From: Saururus chinensis
Lineage: Eukaryota > Streptophyta > Magnoliopsida > Piperales > Saururaceae
NCBI GenBank assembly: GCA_035235625.1
Contig: CP141140.1
Span: forward strand, 7,336,685-7,400,684
Reading direction: 5' to 3'
Length of the DNA stretch: 64,000 nucleotides
Shown piece by piece: positions 48,766 to 61,945 of the stretch. The notes below the pieces were generated by a model. It ran no database searches. It was not told the origin of the DNA and saw nothing but the letters and a program-made list of their open reading frames with translations. Numbering within the stretch: position 1 is the first letter of the stretch; each line of letters opens with the position of its first letter. A program made the position numbers and the translations under genes.

Positions 48766-48990
48766 TACTCCTATAAAATATTTTTCCGTCCTATATTAAT
48801 AACTTTATTTGACAAAAAAATTTATTTCATATTAATAACACCATTTTTTGCCATTTAAGTAGTTAAATACTTAAAAACACATGTAAGTTTAAGCTTATTT
48901 TCTCTTCTACTAAATAGAATTCTTATTATTTGATACAAAATTATAATTTTTTAAATGTAACTATTAAATATAAAACAGAGAGAGTATATT
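48766..48990. mobile_element. Stowaway-like MITE, left end disrupted
   Basis: The left part contains TTCCGTCCTATATTAATAAC and the right end, reverse complemented, CTCTCTCTGTTTTATATTTA next to TA. About 225 bp and AT-rich. The left CTCC end seems split by extra A/T-rich bases. Confidence 0.55.
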
Positions 48991-49140
48991 TCAAGAACGT
49001 GTCTATTTCCCCCCCAAAAAATATTTAGAGCCCCTTACTACAGAAAAATAATAAATATTTTTTTTACAACTCAGTACCCCCATACCCCCTATAATTTTAC
49101 TCCTGTCATCCAACACCCCACACTTTTGGAGGCATTTTAG

Positions 49141-49516
49141 GGGGTGGTACCATCCGCTAAATAACACTGATTAGGATGGAGGCTTTAAGTCCTCGTCAAA
49201 TTCTACATATTGTGACGGTGACCACTTCCAGCCAGAGTTTTTTAAAAGTTTTTAAATTTTATGGCAGGGGTACTCGATAAATAAAATTGTATTATACGGA
49301 GACACAAAAGTCCCCGTCAATGTATGCATATTGTAATAGTGACTTCTCCATGCTAGAAACTATCTATAAGTTTAAAAATTTTCTAAAAGTTTCTTGACGG
49401 GGGATACCATCTATAAAATAAAACTTATTTGCACAGATACTGTAATTCTCTGTCAAATTCTATATATTTTGGTGGTGATTATCCCCATCAAAAATCATTT
49501 ATAAGTTTTCTAGATA
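49141..49516 (+). repeat. Three-copy tandem repeat of about 125 bp
   Basis: Diverged units begin near 49143, 49267 and 49397. Each holds, in order, a GGTACC/GGTACT/GATACC phrase, (T)AAATAA, TC(C/T)(T/C)CGTCAA or TCTCTGTCAA, ATATT, and a tail rich in AAGTTT. Not coding. Confidence 0.7.
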
Positions 49517-51466
49517 AGCAGCAAGGTAACGGGGGAGGAAAAAATATCATAGAAAATAAGTCATAAATGAAGGGGGAAAAGGAAAATAGTTGAAGAAGAA
49601 TATCCACAAGCGACAGGGAAGATGAAAGAGGGAAAAAAATTAAGAATAAAGTAATAAAAGAGTATAAATAAAATTAAAATAAATATTAGGATTGCGCACT
49701 CAAAATTTGTTATAAGAAAAACTACACCTATGTTTTGTTCGCTAACAGGATGATTCGGCGAGGTTCAGCAAAACCGTGGATAAATAGGGACGGCGCACGA
49801 TCACCTTTATACATAGCCCAGTTTCCGATGGATTATACGTGGACAATAGAGGTTCACATGCGCCTGCACCTCATATGTGTTAGTGTGCAGCTGTTGGATT
49901 GGGATCTTGACAAAATTAGTTCAGGGGTGGGTGTTTCAAACCTGCCCGCCCCCATTAACACATGTAGTAAGATCAAAATTCTACGGCCAAATAATTGCTA
50001 ACCTGTGCGAGCCATACGAGACTTTTCTTATACATGTGACATAGACAACTGGTGTCTAATATAAATTAAGTATGTTTATAAGACATTAATCTATAGGCCA
50101 ACGTCCCCTAAGGAACAACAGCAGCCTACCATGCTAGCCAAAACCAGAAAGAAAAAAAAACACAGCCGCCCGCCTAGCGTCTGTTTTGTCTGTTATAATT
50201 CTTTTTGTCCTCCGTTCCTACATCTTTTGCTTCTTTTCCTACAAAGCTCTCTTGGCCTCTTCCTAAGCTGATACATGTAGTTTTGGAGGTAAAAATTCAA
50301 TCATTGATACAAATAGCAACTGCTATAACTGGGTTCCAAAAGTTTACGTGCCCGGAGGCTAGAGACCTAAGTGTTGTAGCCATTTGGAAAGCAAAAGCTA
50401 TATCAGTGACTACCACACTAACAATATCTTTAAAAACAAAAAGAAAAAGAAATTCTGAGGACGCGTGCCGTGGGAGGGAACCCTAAATTGCGTAATACCA
50501 AGATGGCCAAATAAAACTTTTGTGGGCCACGAGCAAGATGTGACATGTCCTTAGAATCTTTCTCCAAGGATTTTACTTTTCTAAGTGACCCACATTTTAA
50601 GTTGTCTGGTCGATAATGTAAGCACATGGTTTTTACGGTTTAGTTTCCGCTTTCTTTATTCTTCTTCTTGTTTGTTTATTTATTTATTTATTTTAATATA
50701 TATATTATATAGGATATAAAATAAAATAAATTATAAATAAAATATATATTAAACAAAAGTATCATTCAAATAATATAGTTATAATATATATTTTAATAAT
50801 TATAAATTATGTATACAAATTTTATATAGGACCAAATGTACTTATAATAGATAATTATGAGTCTAAATCTTATAAATTAAATATTATATTATAAGTTAGT
50901 AAATATAATAATGTAAAATAACCTTTTATTATAGAATGCACTATTCCTATTCAAGAATAATTTGATAGTGTGTCTAATTTGATAGGGCAGGTCAGGCATT
51001 ATCTAATGGTGTAAAAAATATTTAATTCCAAAGGTAGGTAATATAGTTAAAAAAATTATTATCAAAGAAGTGTATTATATAAGCAGGGTATGCAAAAAAG
51101 TTATAAAAAATATAATTAGGTGGGATATTATTTAATAAAACTTGTAAAGAAATTTTTGATGAATCTATTCGAGTCCGAGTTCAAGAGTACAAGATATAAT
51201 ATCATAAAATAAAAATTAACATATTTTAAAAGATAAGGTTCACTAAATATCAATGAACATGGATTAAAGAATATAAAAATTATCTTATAGATATGTGTTG
51301 GTGCATATGAGTTTGGTGTGGTCATGGTAGCAGGGGGTAAAAACCATTGCCCCGATATGTTAGGCGGATTCCTGCTTAGAAGTATCTGGGTGCATAAACT
51401 CCCAAATTAGGAATAAAAAATATAGGTAAAATAATTCAAAAATAAAAATTTATAGGTAAATAGTAC
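49517..51466. other. Gene-free AT-rich DNA
   Basis: Mostly very AT-rich, with a TTTATTTA-type microsatellite at about 50676-50710. Frames at 49735-50001 and 50205-50486 have no recognisable features. Confidence 0.35.
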
Positions 51467-51661
51467 TCCATCTATCCAATATTAATATCTACGTTTGAAA
51501 AATAATTATTTTTATTAAATGGTAAAAACTACATCTAAGACAAAGAAAAATAAATTTAAGACAGTTTTTGTTAAGTATCTAATTTACTAAATAAAATAAA
51601 ATAAAATTATTAATATAGAATTTTTATGTCAAATGGAGAATTAATATAAGGGGAAGGGATA
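51467..51661. mobile_element. Decayed Stowaway-like MITE
   Basis: It starts CTCCATCTATCCAATATTAA after TA and ends near AAGGGGAAGGGA before TA. Internal phrases (ATTAAATGGTAAAAACTACATC, TAAGTATCTAATTTACT) parallel those of the MITE at 967-1160. Terminal matching is weak. Confidence 0.5.
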
Positions 51662-54529
51662 TGAATAAAAATTTTGTAGTTACCAAATCTACTTTATATG
51701 ATAATGTAATTATATTATTAGATTATAAAGAAGTTGTATCCCTCTTCTTTATCCAATCTTCCATCTTCTCATTTTTATTAACCCCCATCAAATTGAATTA
51801 ACTACACTATTTAGTCTCTTTTCCCTTCGAAAAATTATTCAGCGGGACCGTTTTATGGGCCACGTGGTAAATATATATTTTAAATATTTAATAATTTTAT
51901 AAGTATTTAAAAGTGAGTAAATTGGGGCATGTCATGAGTTTCAATTTAGTGTTAAAAAATCAGTAAACATCTACACGGCCGTGTAGTAGAAAGGTTTCGA
52001 CTGGATACCCCACCCCTTCTCCTTCCCGGGGGAGGAAAAATAGGTTTCACATTTGAAAGGGATTTTTTATGTTCATTTAATTTTACCTCGAGGAAAGCAT
52101 CTGAAAGAGATTGATCACATGTCTCCCGTTCTAATGCTAAGACGCGAGGAGACGCAGATGCATCCTGGCCAGGCAAGCTCTCTTATTTGCTTCTCCGTTT
52201 TGAGTTGTGCCAAACTCCGATCTCATTGTCAAGGGGCCCGTTTTCGTCCTGCGTCAAAGGGCCCATTTTGAGAGCGAATGAATCCAGGGAGATTTACAGA
52301 GGATTAGCATCACTTCCATTCGGCGTCATATTTGGGCTCCTTGCCTGAATCTGAAGGCTGAAGTTTTCTCAATCTACCTGCTCAGATTCAGGTCGAATTC
52401 TGACCGAATGAGGTCTAATTCAAGCAAAATTTGAAGGCGCCCTAATTCCGAGTGAGTAATCAAACAAAGTTTCGGGTGAAGTCCGGGATTTTGCCATCCA
52501 AACTGCCTGCTAATGACGCCAAGTCGCTGACCCCAAGACATAAGCAAAAGTTGAGGAGACCGAACGGGGGGCCATCGTTATCCCTTTACGCGGGGCCCGG
52601 AACCTCGAAAGCCTCCATTACCCAATTGAGCCCCTCCTTTTTGCTAGTCACAATAACGTGGTGGTGGGCCCTCACAACTCAAGGGATCGATCAACTTTAG
52701 CACAAATTGCCCGGAATTTGCGTGTCGTGTTGTAGGCTCCTACTGTTTTCCGGTCAGATCTTCTAATTCCGGTGATATTGAACTCCCTGGCCCAAGCTCC
52801 GCCCTGTAACTAATCCCCCCTAAGTAAGCAAAGAATGTAGAGAGGAAGCAAGCAAGCTAAGTGGTGGCAGTCCGGGAAGAAGGAAGCAATCGGTGATGAT
52901 GGAGGAAAGGTGGAGGAGGAGACTAGTCACAGGTCATATCAGAGGCTTCAAATCATAAGACGGGGCCAGTGACCCGTCAACCTCACTCCCGTCATATCGG
53001 CCTCTTCTCCTCCTCCCCCCCCCCCTCCAATCCAATCCAATCCACAAGTCTCCCTCTTTCACCCTCATTTCTCTTCGTGCCGCTTGTCCTCATCTGCTGA
53101 ACAAAGCACACGAGTAATGGAAAAGCCCTGCGCACGTGTGCCATCCACACTGCATTCTTCTCTCGTAGGGAAGCACTCTACTTTACATCACATCGACAGA
53201 CAGATGGGTTAGGCGGCTCAGGGCCCTAAACACAGCAAGTTTGATGGTTTAATACTATTAGTTGCGGGCAATGCCTTTCTGGATCGTTGTACTAGAGATT
53301 AAAATGTTAGTTTGTGTATAATACGAGATAAAGGCTCAATAATGAGGATTCCATTTCGGGTAGATTGTTTTATTTAATTAGGTTATCTATCTGGCCGTCG
53401 GTCACCTCATTTCCCTAATTAAACAACGCCAACGTTCCACAGCTCATTCAGTAATCATTGGCTTTACATGTTTAATTAGGAATTGTGAAATGAAAGCCTT
53501 CCATCAACGGCTAATCTAATTCTTGGAGTAGGAATCAAAGACTTTAATTAATTTACTCAATTCTTAATGCATGCCATTCCATGTGAGCCCGCCTTGCTAG
53601 TGTTTTGGGGTATATCAAGGATCATGCTTCATCCATACTCGAACAAAAACGCCTTAAATCAAGTTCAACTCGTCAACAACTGAGACCTTTCCATTTGATA
53701 AAGAAAGCAAACAAGAAACAACCATATGATTTTCCCCGTATAGAACTTCAACATCAAACTGAAATTACTAGAGCTTCATCCAAAATAGAATTAGAATAAG
53801 CCATAGCTTCATAACAGAAATATAAATCAATCACATGTCATCAGGGCCCCATGTAATAGAAAAAATCAAAGTATTTGCAAGGACAAGAAGAGACTGATTT
53901 GTCTAAATGTATGGTTCGGCATCATAGTTTGAACAACAGAAAGCATATAGTAAGCTCTATTTCGATCAGCCCAAAAAAAAATATAATAAGCCATAGAGCA
54001 ATACAAAAATAATTAGCCATAGATTTTCAAGGGCCCATATATTAGAAAATTTCAAAACTTTTTCAAGGACTGGGAGAGACCATTTGTCGAGTAGCAAAAT
54101 TGATAGAAACATGCAAGCCCTTGGTCATATGGGAGGGAGTGACATGTGCTAACATTGAAACGAATTCTGAGTCACCCAAAAAAAAAAGGCAAAAGAAAAG
54201 AAACGAAGCTAATTCTCTTTTCATTTTTACCCTTGCTCTCCTCAATTATTCTTTAGTACCCAATTCGCCCAGCATATCCACCCAAATTGCTCTCCCTCCC
54301 TCTGGTCTAACAAAACACGAGGCGAAGCAAAAAAAAATCTCAGCTCCGACCTCACTGCACACCATTAGAGAAGGGAAAGACGACACAGGAGCATTTTCAG
54401 ATCATGCCATGGAGATCAGCTCTCCTCTCCTCCTCTCACACTTCTACATGACATAAAGACCCACAAACTCTATTCTCCCCCAACCTTAACAAGGCACTCC
54501 TTCTCCCTTGATTTCCATCAATTTGCATC
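51662..54529. other. Upstream region of the BOP-type gene
   Basis: Probably includes promoter and 5' leader DNA for the BTB-ankyrin gene. The 52000-53060 part is GC-richer, with a C13 run and short CCAAT repeats at about 53017-53045. I see no protein-coding gene in it. The last about 100 bp before 54530 is CT-rich like a leader. Confidence 0.4.
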
Positions 54530-56835
54530 ATGAACAACCTCGAGGATTGCTTCAAGTCCATCTCCCTAGACTACCTCAACCTCCTCATCAACGGCCAGGC
54601 CTTCAGCGACGTGACCTTCAGCGTCGAGGGCCGGTTGGTCCACGCCCACCGGTGCATCCTGGCAGCCCGAAGCCTCTTCTTCCGCAAGTTCTTCTGCGGG
54701 GCCGACCCCTCCCCAGGCCTGCTCTCCCTCTCCTCCCCCAATTCACATGTCATCTCCGTCAATTCAGTCGGATACGACGTCTTCTTCCTCCTCCTCCAGT
54801 TCCTCTACAGTGGCCAGGTCTCGATCCTGCCCCATAAGCACGAACCTCGCCCTAATTGTGGTGAGCGAGGGTGCTGGCACACTCATTGCACCTCCGCCGT
54901 TGACCTAACCCTCGACACCCTCGCGGCCGCTCGATCCTTCGGCGTCGATCAGCTGCTGCTGCTCACTCAGGTTGATTGAATTCCCTTTTTCTGCTTGTGC
55001 GTGCTCTCTAGGCTTGCTCCACTTTTGAGTTGGTTGTTTGTCTTCACAATTTCATCTCTGATTCAGCTTTGTTTTTTCAGCCTTTTTTTTTTTTTTTGTT
55101 GCTATATCAAACCTCTTTACCAAGGATGTACAAGTATTATATCCACATTTCTTTGGTTGATCATTTGGCGCCGAGTATAAAATGATATAATCTAGTAAAA
55201 ACAATATTTTCATAAATGATATGTATCCTTTGTATAATATTAGTTATTTGTTAGATGCTTTTGTAACTACAGATTTTTTTTTAAATTCTTAGTAACTACT
55301 ATACGCCTGACATATGCTTTTTGTGAAATGACTAGTTATGCTGTCATTAATTCGGAGGAAGCGGTGCTATAAGCACAGTGGAGTCAAAATACCACCTTTT
55401 TTGCCATTTTTTTTTTGGTTTTCCTAGAGGGGATTTTCAGGATGCATATATAGGCGCGTTGATAAATTAATATCAGCAAGCAGTTATGATAAATGCTACA
55501 TTTCATGCATGCAGCAAATCAGATCGTTTTCCAGTATTGATTTCTTCTAGATTCAGTTTTCTTTCGTTTCACCGGACCGGACAATGATCACCAGTTTCCC
55601 GATCTGGTTCTCTAACTTCTCCATCAATCACCTGATTCTTTTTCCATCAAAATATCCCACCTTTCCCATTTGGGCGTTACGGCTCTATCATCTTCACTAA
55701 AATAATAACAGCGTTCACTGTGTACACACAAGAGCGCTACTATGTAAACAAAAAGTGATAGTTTTATCGTTTTGCTAGGCCAGGAATGACTTGACGAGCT
55801 TTGCAGAATATTTATATCTGTACTAATTTTTTGCAGAAGCAATTGGCAACCATGGTAGAGAAAGCCTCCATCGAAGACGTGATGAAGGTTCTAATGGCGT
55901 CGAGGAAGCAGGACATGCACCACCTTTGGACCACATGCTCACATCTGGTGGCCAAGTCCGGCCTCCCCCCGGAAGTCCTGGCTAAGCATTTGCCCATCGA
56001 CGTGGTGGCCAAGATCGAGGAGCTCCGGCTCAAGTCTTCCTTCTCCCGCCGCTCTATCCTCCTCTCCCCCCACCATCACCAGCACCGTCCTCACCTCCAC
56101 GATCTAGGTGGGATCGGTCCCGGAGAGCTTGACGACAACAAAATGCGCCGCATGAGGCGGGCCCTCGATTCGTCGGACGTGGAGCTCGTCAAGCTGATGG
56201 TCATGGGGGAAGGGCTGAACCTGGACGACGCCCTCGCCCTCCACTACGCTGTCCAGTACTGCAGCCGGGAGGTGGTCAAGGCACTGCTCGAGCTCGGTGC
56301 GGCCGATGTCAACTGCCCAGCCGGCCCGGTAGGGAAGACTCCGCTCCACCTTGCCGCCGAAATGGTCTGCCCGGACATGGTGGCCGTCCTGCTCGACCAC
56401 CACGCTGACCCGAACGTCAGAACGGCGGATGGGGTGACCCCGCTCGACATCCTCCGGACCCTCACGTCCGATTTCCTCTTCAAGGGCGCCGTCCCTGGAC
56501 TAGCCCACGTCGAACCCAACAAGCTCCGCCTCTGCCTCGAGCTCGTCCAGTCGGCAGCCATGGTCCTGTCTCGGGAGGAAAGTGGTGCCGACGCAGGCCC
56601 AACAGCCATATACGCGCCAAGGAACCCTGAGTCCAGTGGCACCAGCAACCCAATGGTGAACCTTAGCCTTGACTCCAGAATGGTGTATCTCAATTTAGGC
56701 GCGCAAGCTGCACAGTTGGGCTGCAAGATGGATGGCAATGGAGATAGTCCTGGGACCAACAGCAGAAGGGTGAGCATGAATCGGCATGAATCCCAGGGTG
56801 GCTGTGACCCTTCAATATATTCCCATGAATACTAG
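54530..56835 (+). CDS. BOP: BLADE-ON-PETIOLE / NPR5-like BTB-ankyrin protein, complete, 2 exons
   Basis: A transcriptional co-activator of the NPR1 family (Arabidopsis BOP1/BOP2, legume NOOT) that works with TGA-type bZIP factors to set organ boundaries, leaf base identity and abscission zones. Exon 1 is 54530-54970, exon 2 is 55837-56835, with a GT-AG phase-0 intron of 866 bp. That gives 1440 nt and 479 residues, normal for the family. Start MNNLEDCFKSISLDYLNLLI is the family N-terminus. BTB/POZ covers about residues 20-130 and includes the C2HC zinc site (CGERGCWHTHC at 110-120). QLWTTCSHLVAKSGLPPEVL-type sequence (here HLWTTCSHLVAKSGL) and the DVVAKIEELR helix follow, then ankyrin repeats at about 240-350 (LDDALALHYAVQYC, GKTPLHLAAEMVCPDM, DGVTPLDILR). 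No NPR1-type C-terminal extension is present. The exons are GC-rich and intact. Confidence 0.95.
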
Positions 56836-58274
56836 CTCATGTTCTTCCTTCACGTATTAAATATCGAAATATACAGAAGCGCAATCGAGAAAAAAAGTCC
56901 ATGTGAGCATTAGCTGTTTCTTCCAGAATGGAGATGTTGGACGAGGACGAGCAGATTATTTCAGGTTGCTTAGGATCGATGGACGGTAGAAGACGACATG
57001 CAGGTCAATCTTTTCACCCGGCCTGTTATTGGTTTTTCTTTTTTCCTTTTTAATTTTTGGTGGCAAACGATGTTTTTACTATTAATTAATGTGACGATTT
57101 TTGTATCTTTCTCTACCTCTTTATTTTAATATAGTTTACATTTTAAACTCTGCAATTTGCACTCTGCATGGGCAATTGGGTAACGGAAATCAGTACCCTA
57201 TTAAATTCTTAATGGGCCAAATTACTAAAATATGGTGGATCTCCTCTAACAACTCTTCCGATTGCTTTTCAGTTTTTTATGCTTTTCCTCGTGTCGACGG
57301 ATAATGACGGGTTTGTTTGAAGCTTTACTCTAATTAGTATCTTATGTATACTGGAAAATCCATCGTTTCACATTGGACAAAGGAGTATCTTGTATCGCAT
57401 GATTGAAACATGTATGCGACTACACGACACCCCTCCAGATTGCAATGTCTACATATAATATAGTATCTCCCCAGTTTCTCCTCTCCATTCTCCTCAAAGT
57501 CATAGATATATGGTAAGAAGTCATCCATTTGTATATCGATCGATGCTTTAATTGTAAGTCATAGACTTCCTTAAGAAGGCTGGATAGTTTGGGAGATAAT
57601 AACTGTTGATTCTCCATTTTTCTTCTTACAGTCAGCGAGTAAATTCTGTCAGGAATTTTGATTATTTTATAGATAACTGATTTAGTTTTAGAAGCACTAC
57701 TACTAATAGCTGAAAAATTCAGAGGTTAATTAATTAGTATGGCCTTACTTAGGGTGAAATCTTGCGTAAAGACCATATTAATGATGTTGACAGCTAACTA
57801 AAATTGAGAAGCGTGCTAATTATGATAACATCGACTTCTAGAGTAGTATGTACACGGCATTTATATTTTTTATGTGCCTTATGGAATTACTCAAGTTTTT
57901 ATGTCGAACATAAGGAAACTTCTATGATGTCAAAAAAATATAATGCAAATTATGCCTTATAGATTGCCTAGGATATGTCACATTTTGCATTCAATGGGAT
58001 TGTTCTCCATTCTCCTACAGGTGAGCTTGCTAGCTAGAAATCATAATTTTAAAATTTTATTTTGATTTAAAAAATTCTTTGAGTTTACTCCAGTCTTTAC
58101 TCTTTATCTTTTTGTGTCAAACTTTATGGTGACTTAAAAATAAAATAAGTTCTTATTTAATTCTATAATATTTTTGTTTCAAATTTTGTACAAGATAGTT
58201 GTCTGATAAATTGGACTATGTGAACTAAATTATTGAGAAAAACATAAGAAAAATAACTGCAAGATAAAATTAAA
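56836..58274. other. DNA downstream of the BOP-type gene
   Basis: 3' UTR then AT-rich DNA. The small frames near 57101-57617 have no features. Nothing else is supported. Confidence 0.35.
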
Positions 58275-58479
58275 ATAGAGCATAGCCCCTACATATATTA
58301 TAGGTAATTGAGAATCCTAATCCTAATGCTAATAGAATTTCTAATTAAAATAAGCTTCTAACATTAGCCTAAACTTAATACAAATAAAATTCTAATTATA
58401 TTAAAATAGCATCACTAATAATTGAATCCTAACCATACTAAAATATGGAGGGACCCAACTCCTAGGGCGGGTCATAACA
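58275..58479 (-). mobile_element. Partial solo LTR, same family as the element at 31946-35067
   Basis: Read on the minus strand it begins TGTTATGACCCGCCCTAGGA and continues in step with the LTRs at 31946 and 34735 (GTTGGGTCC, TTAGGCTAATGTTAGAAG, then a GTAGGGGCTATG phrase). The last about 100 bp of the LTR is missing. There is no internal region or partner here. Confidence 0.85.
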
Positions 58480-58619
58480 GTATAACACTATGATTGTAAT
58501 CTTATTCAAGCTGAATAAAATTGCATTATATTTACTTATATTTTGCTTTTTAAAAAATAATGCAGAAAAATTATGCCTAATAAAGTAATTTATTTTAACC
58601 AAAAATGTTATATTTACTT

Positions 58620-59660
58620 ATAACATATTTAATACTTTAATATCTCTAATTTGAATCTTTTACTACTCCAAGTCGATGCGACTCAAATAATTTTGGAGCC
58701 GAGTTCAGCCATTGCAGGTAGTATATAGTTGTCTTATTTATAGAAACTAGGAATGAAAGTTCATAGATAACAAATGCTACATATAATCCCACAATTGGAA
58801 GAAACGTTGCTTGGGCAACCTTAATTAGAACCTCTTTGATGTTCAATATTACTAACATCTATCATTTTCCAGATTGAAAATCAGTAACATTATGGACTCA
58901 TCATTGATATTGCTTATGTGGGTATCTGATATTGAACTTAAAACTTCTAGGCTCTAGCGTCTGCATTGCACATTATTATTGTTGCACAATTCGATTTTCT
59001 AACTGTTATGGGAGCAGATACGATAATTATGATACTATCTCTTCATTATGATAAAAATAAATTTACTTTTTAATTATAATTGAAATATATTTTTTATAAG
59101 AATAAGTTATTATGAATATGAGATGTGCATGCATGAGTCGAGGCATCGCAAACCGTAAGATCTAAGATGGTGCGTGTTGCTCAAAAACTGCCTACACCTT
59201 AAGTAACACGCACCGTCCAATTAAAATCAGATAACATCTTTAATATTTTTATACATGTCTCTAATTTGACTCCGTTAAGACTCCAAGTCGACGCCTACAA
59301 ATAGTTTTGGAGCTGAGTTCAAACATAGCTAGTTAGTATATATATGTCTTATCTGTAGAAAGTAGGAATGGTGGTTCATGGATAACAAAAACTACATCCT
59401 GGGAATCCCACAGTTGGAAGAAATGTTGCTCGGGCAACGTTAATTAGAACCTCCTTGATGTTCGATAACACTACATCTATAATTTTCCAGAGAGAAAATC
59501 TGTAACAATATCGACTCATCATTAATTTTGCTCATGTTGGTATCTGTTATTGAACTTATAACCTCTACCGACTGCATTTCACATTATCAATGTTGCACAA
59601 ATTCATTTTCTAACTGTAATGGGGGAAGATACGATAATTATGATAATATCTCACCATGAA
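58620..59660 (+). repeat. Direct tandem duplication, offset about 610 bp
   Basis: About 58620-59050 is repeated at about 59229-59660. Shared phrases include TTTTGGAGC(c/t)GAGTTCA, TTAATTAGAACCTC(t/c)TTGAT, TTGCACAA..TTTTCTAACTG and TACGATAATTATGATA. Copies differ by about 15-20 percent by eye, with small indels. The tail of the first unit holds a short hairpin (GGTGCGTGTT with AACACGCACC, 59170-59210). No gene is recognisable in either copy. Confidence 0.85.
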
Positions 59661-61049
59661 TTAGAAAAATCCATCTTTCTTGCTTATAACAGTTCCCGTT
59701 TGCAATCAACTCCCGGAGGAGAGGAGGTGGCCGGAGCCGGCGGTCTTTGCCCTCCCAATTAATGTTATTAAAGCAAAATTCAATAGAAGTACGATTAACA
59801 TGGATGTTATGTTCGACTATTTCCGATATTTTTTCGTCAAATTTGTAGGAAACACCGGACCTAACATCGTAACATGCTTGAACTAATAACATCGCAGATT
59901 TTGGTAATTCAAAGTGGAAAATTGTCTCTACGTACGTTACTTAGAATTCTTTTTTAAAGCGTGTAGTTGATAGCAGAATTTTTAGCGGAGGCAAGTTGTA
60001 ACAACCGATTTTAATCAACACGGTTACACGGAAAGATTTTATTGCCGTTCTTTTGTTACATGAGTTATCCATATGCTCCCTCGTCAGTAAAATTGTGCAG
60101 TTATGTGCGTAGTATTAGTTGCCCTTTACCGAGGAATCCCTTGATCTTTTGCTAAACTGTTTTCTTGTCTTTCCATTTGATTAGATGGCTGCGTTTTTGC
60201 GCGTATAAAGTTTATTTGGCTAACATGGTATAACAGTTATGTACTCCCTCCCTGGGTCTTCTTGCTGCGGTCCGTTAGATGTATAAGTACAATTCATATT
60301 TGACATACCCTTAATTTCATCCATATGAAGCCCTTATTTTTAGTAGGTATGTATGCCCTACTTGAGCTTATAAGTTACACTACCATGCAGATGATAAGGC
60401 CGAACGTAGAGTAGGAGATGCTAGCAAACGTACGTTTTACACTTACTCATAACGGCTCAAGTAGAAAGTTAGAGCATGGATGATTCTAATTTATGTAACT
60501 ATGATAAAGGGCAATCAGTAAGCTTATTATCAGTAATGAAAATGATGGCGAAGTACGAAATTTCTGAAAAGATTAATATGTAAGGAAGTACTAAGCAATC
60601 CACTTTTATGTTTTCAATGTGTTTTTTTTCTATTCATATGATAGAAGATGAGGTGAAATCCTTGTGGATGCTTCTCTCTATAGATACTTATACTTCTATA
60701 TTGAAAAATACATTATGAAGATGAAGCCAAATGATATTTATGATTCTATATTGAATAAATTCTCTACTGGTTCTAGATTAGAGGAATGTTATAGGACAAC
60801 TTCATTTGAAACGATGTGGTAGAAAGAACCGTGCAACTTGAAGGTCATAACTCATGTATACTCCCTTTGATCAATTCTCTACTAGTTCGAGTCTAAAATT
60901 TTGAGATCGTTTAGTGCCTTTGCGGGGAGCGAGTCCTTGTGTCCTCTTCCGTTTCAGCCACCTCTCTCATGTGGCTTTTCAAAACCAAATAGAAGGTAAA
61001 TTACATGACCATTTACTATAAAAAGGCCATCACATATATACTGATTATA
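59661..61049. other. Gene-free intergenic DNA
   Basis: An isolated CTCCCTCC phrase near 60244 may be half of a Stowaway element. No gene is seen. Confidence 0.35.
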
Positions 61050-61153
61050 CTCCCTCCATCCAATTAGCGTCTGATTAAAAAACCTAAATGAACTGATTTT
61101 AGTTCACTTTTGTTTTCTAATCCACACACATATTGCTGGACGGAGTGAGGGAG
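61050..61153. mobile_element. Stowaway MITE, well preserved ends
   Basis: CTCCCTCCATCCAATTAG at the left and, reverse complemented, CTCCCTCACTCCGTCCAGCA at the right, each flanked by TA. 104 bp, non-coding. Confidence 0.8.
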
Positions 61154-61945
61154 TATATATGAGGCTTGGGATTTTCTGTACGCTCTAGCACTAACCCCTA
61201 ACGGAGTGCTCTCCCATTTCTAAAATTGCAGTGTGGGCAAAAACGTAAAAATGAATCTAACTTCATGATAAAGACGTCTGTAACAAGCTTCCTCTTGTGC
61301 CTTCTGCGGCTTCTGCCCAAGGCCAAAAAGCCTTTGCCGACCAGGTGGCCAGTGGCCCAGTACTCTCTCTTATCCGCACGATTCTTCACTTTGGCAGTTT
61401 GATCCAGGAAGTAAAAGAAGAGGGCAGGATAACTTCTTAAACTCTCCCTACGCGATCGTATCCAATTCCGCTTGTGAAGAACAGTAATGAGCATATAACA
61501 ACAAATGGCTGAGGAATGGCCCAACAATGATTATCGGCCCAAATACTATCTTGAATCTGGTCTCTTATCTCCCAAATCTTTCTTTCTATTCGATTGATTC
61601 GATTGTATACTTTTGTCCCTATTCCTCTCTGGGAACTATAGAACTGCGTCTAGTTTGTGATCCGATTAATGAGGCTGCAAGTAGTAGCCATCATGGTGTA
61701 TCTCGTCCTGATCGAATGACATATGGCTATTTTTTAGCATAAAATAAAGGTCATTAATGTTGTTATGATATAAATTCACATCGGAAAGAAGCACAGAAGC
61801 TCATAAAAGTAATCACAAACTTCAATTTTTTGTGGGATATCAATCCTTATAGGAAATCATCCTATAAGTGAAACCTGAAGACAATAAAACACTTAGAAAA
61901 AATGAGACATGGTCACATAGCTTAAGCTCACGTGGCTGCGCGTGT
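61154..61945. other. Gene-free intergenic DNA
   Basis: Frames at 61198-61527 (minus) and 61527-61742 (plus) show no domain and lack splice context. Nothing else is supported. Confidence 0.35.

Noticed and set aside
56244-56777. 177-codon minus-strand frame opposite BOP exon 2
   Set aside because: It is antisense of the GC-rich ankyrin exon and has no domain.
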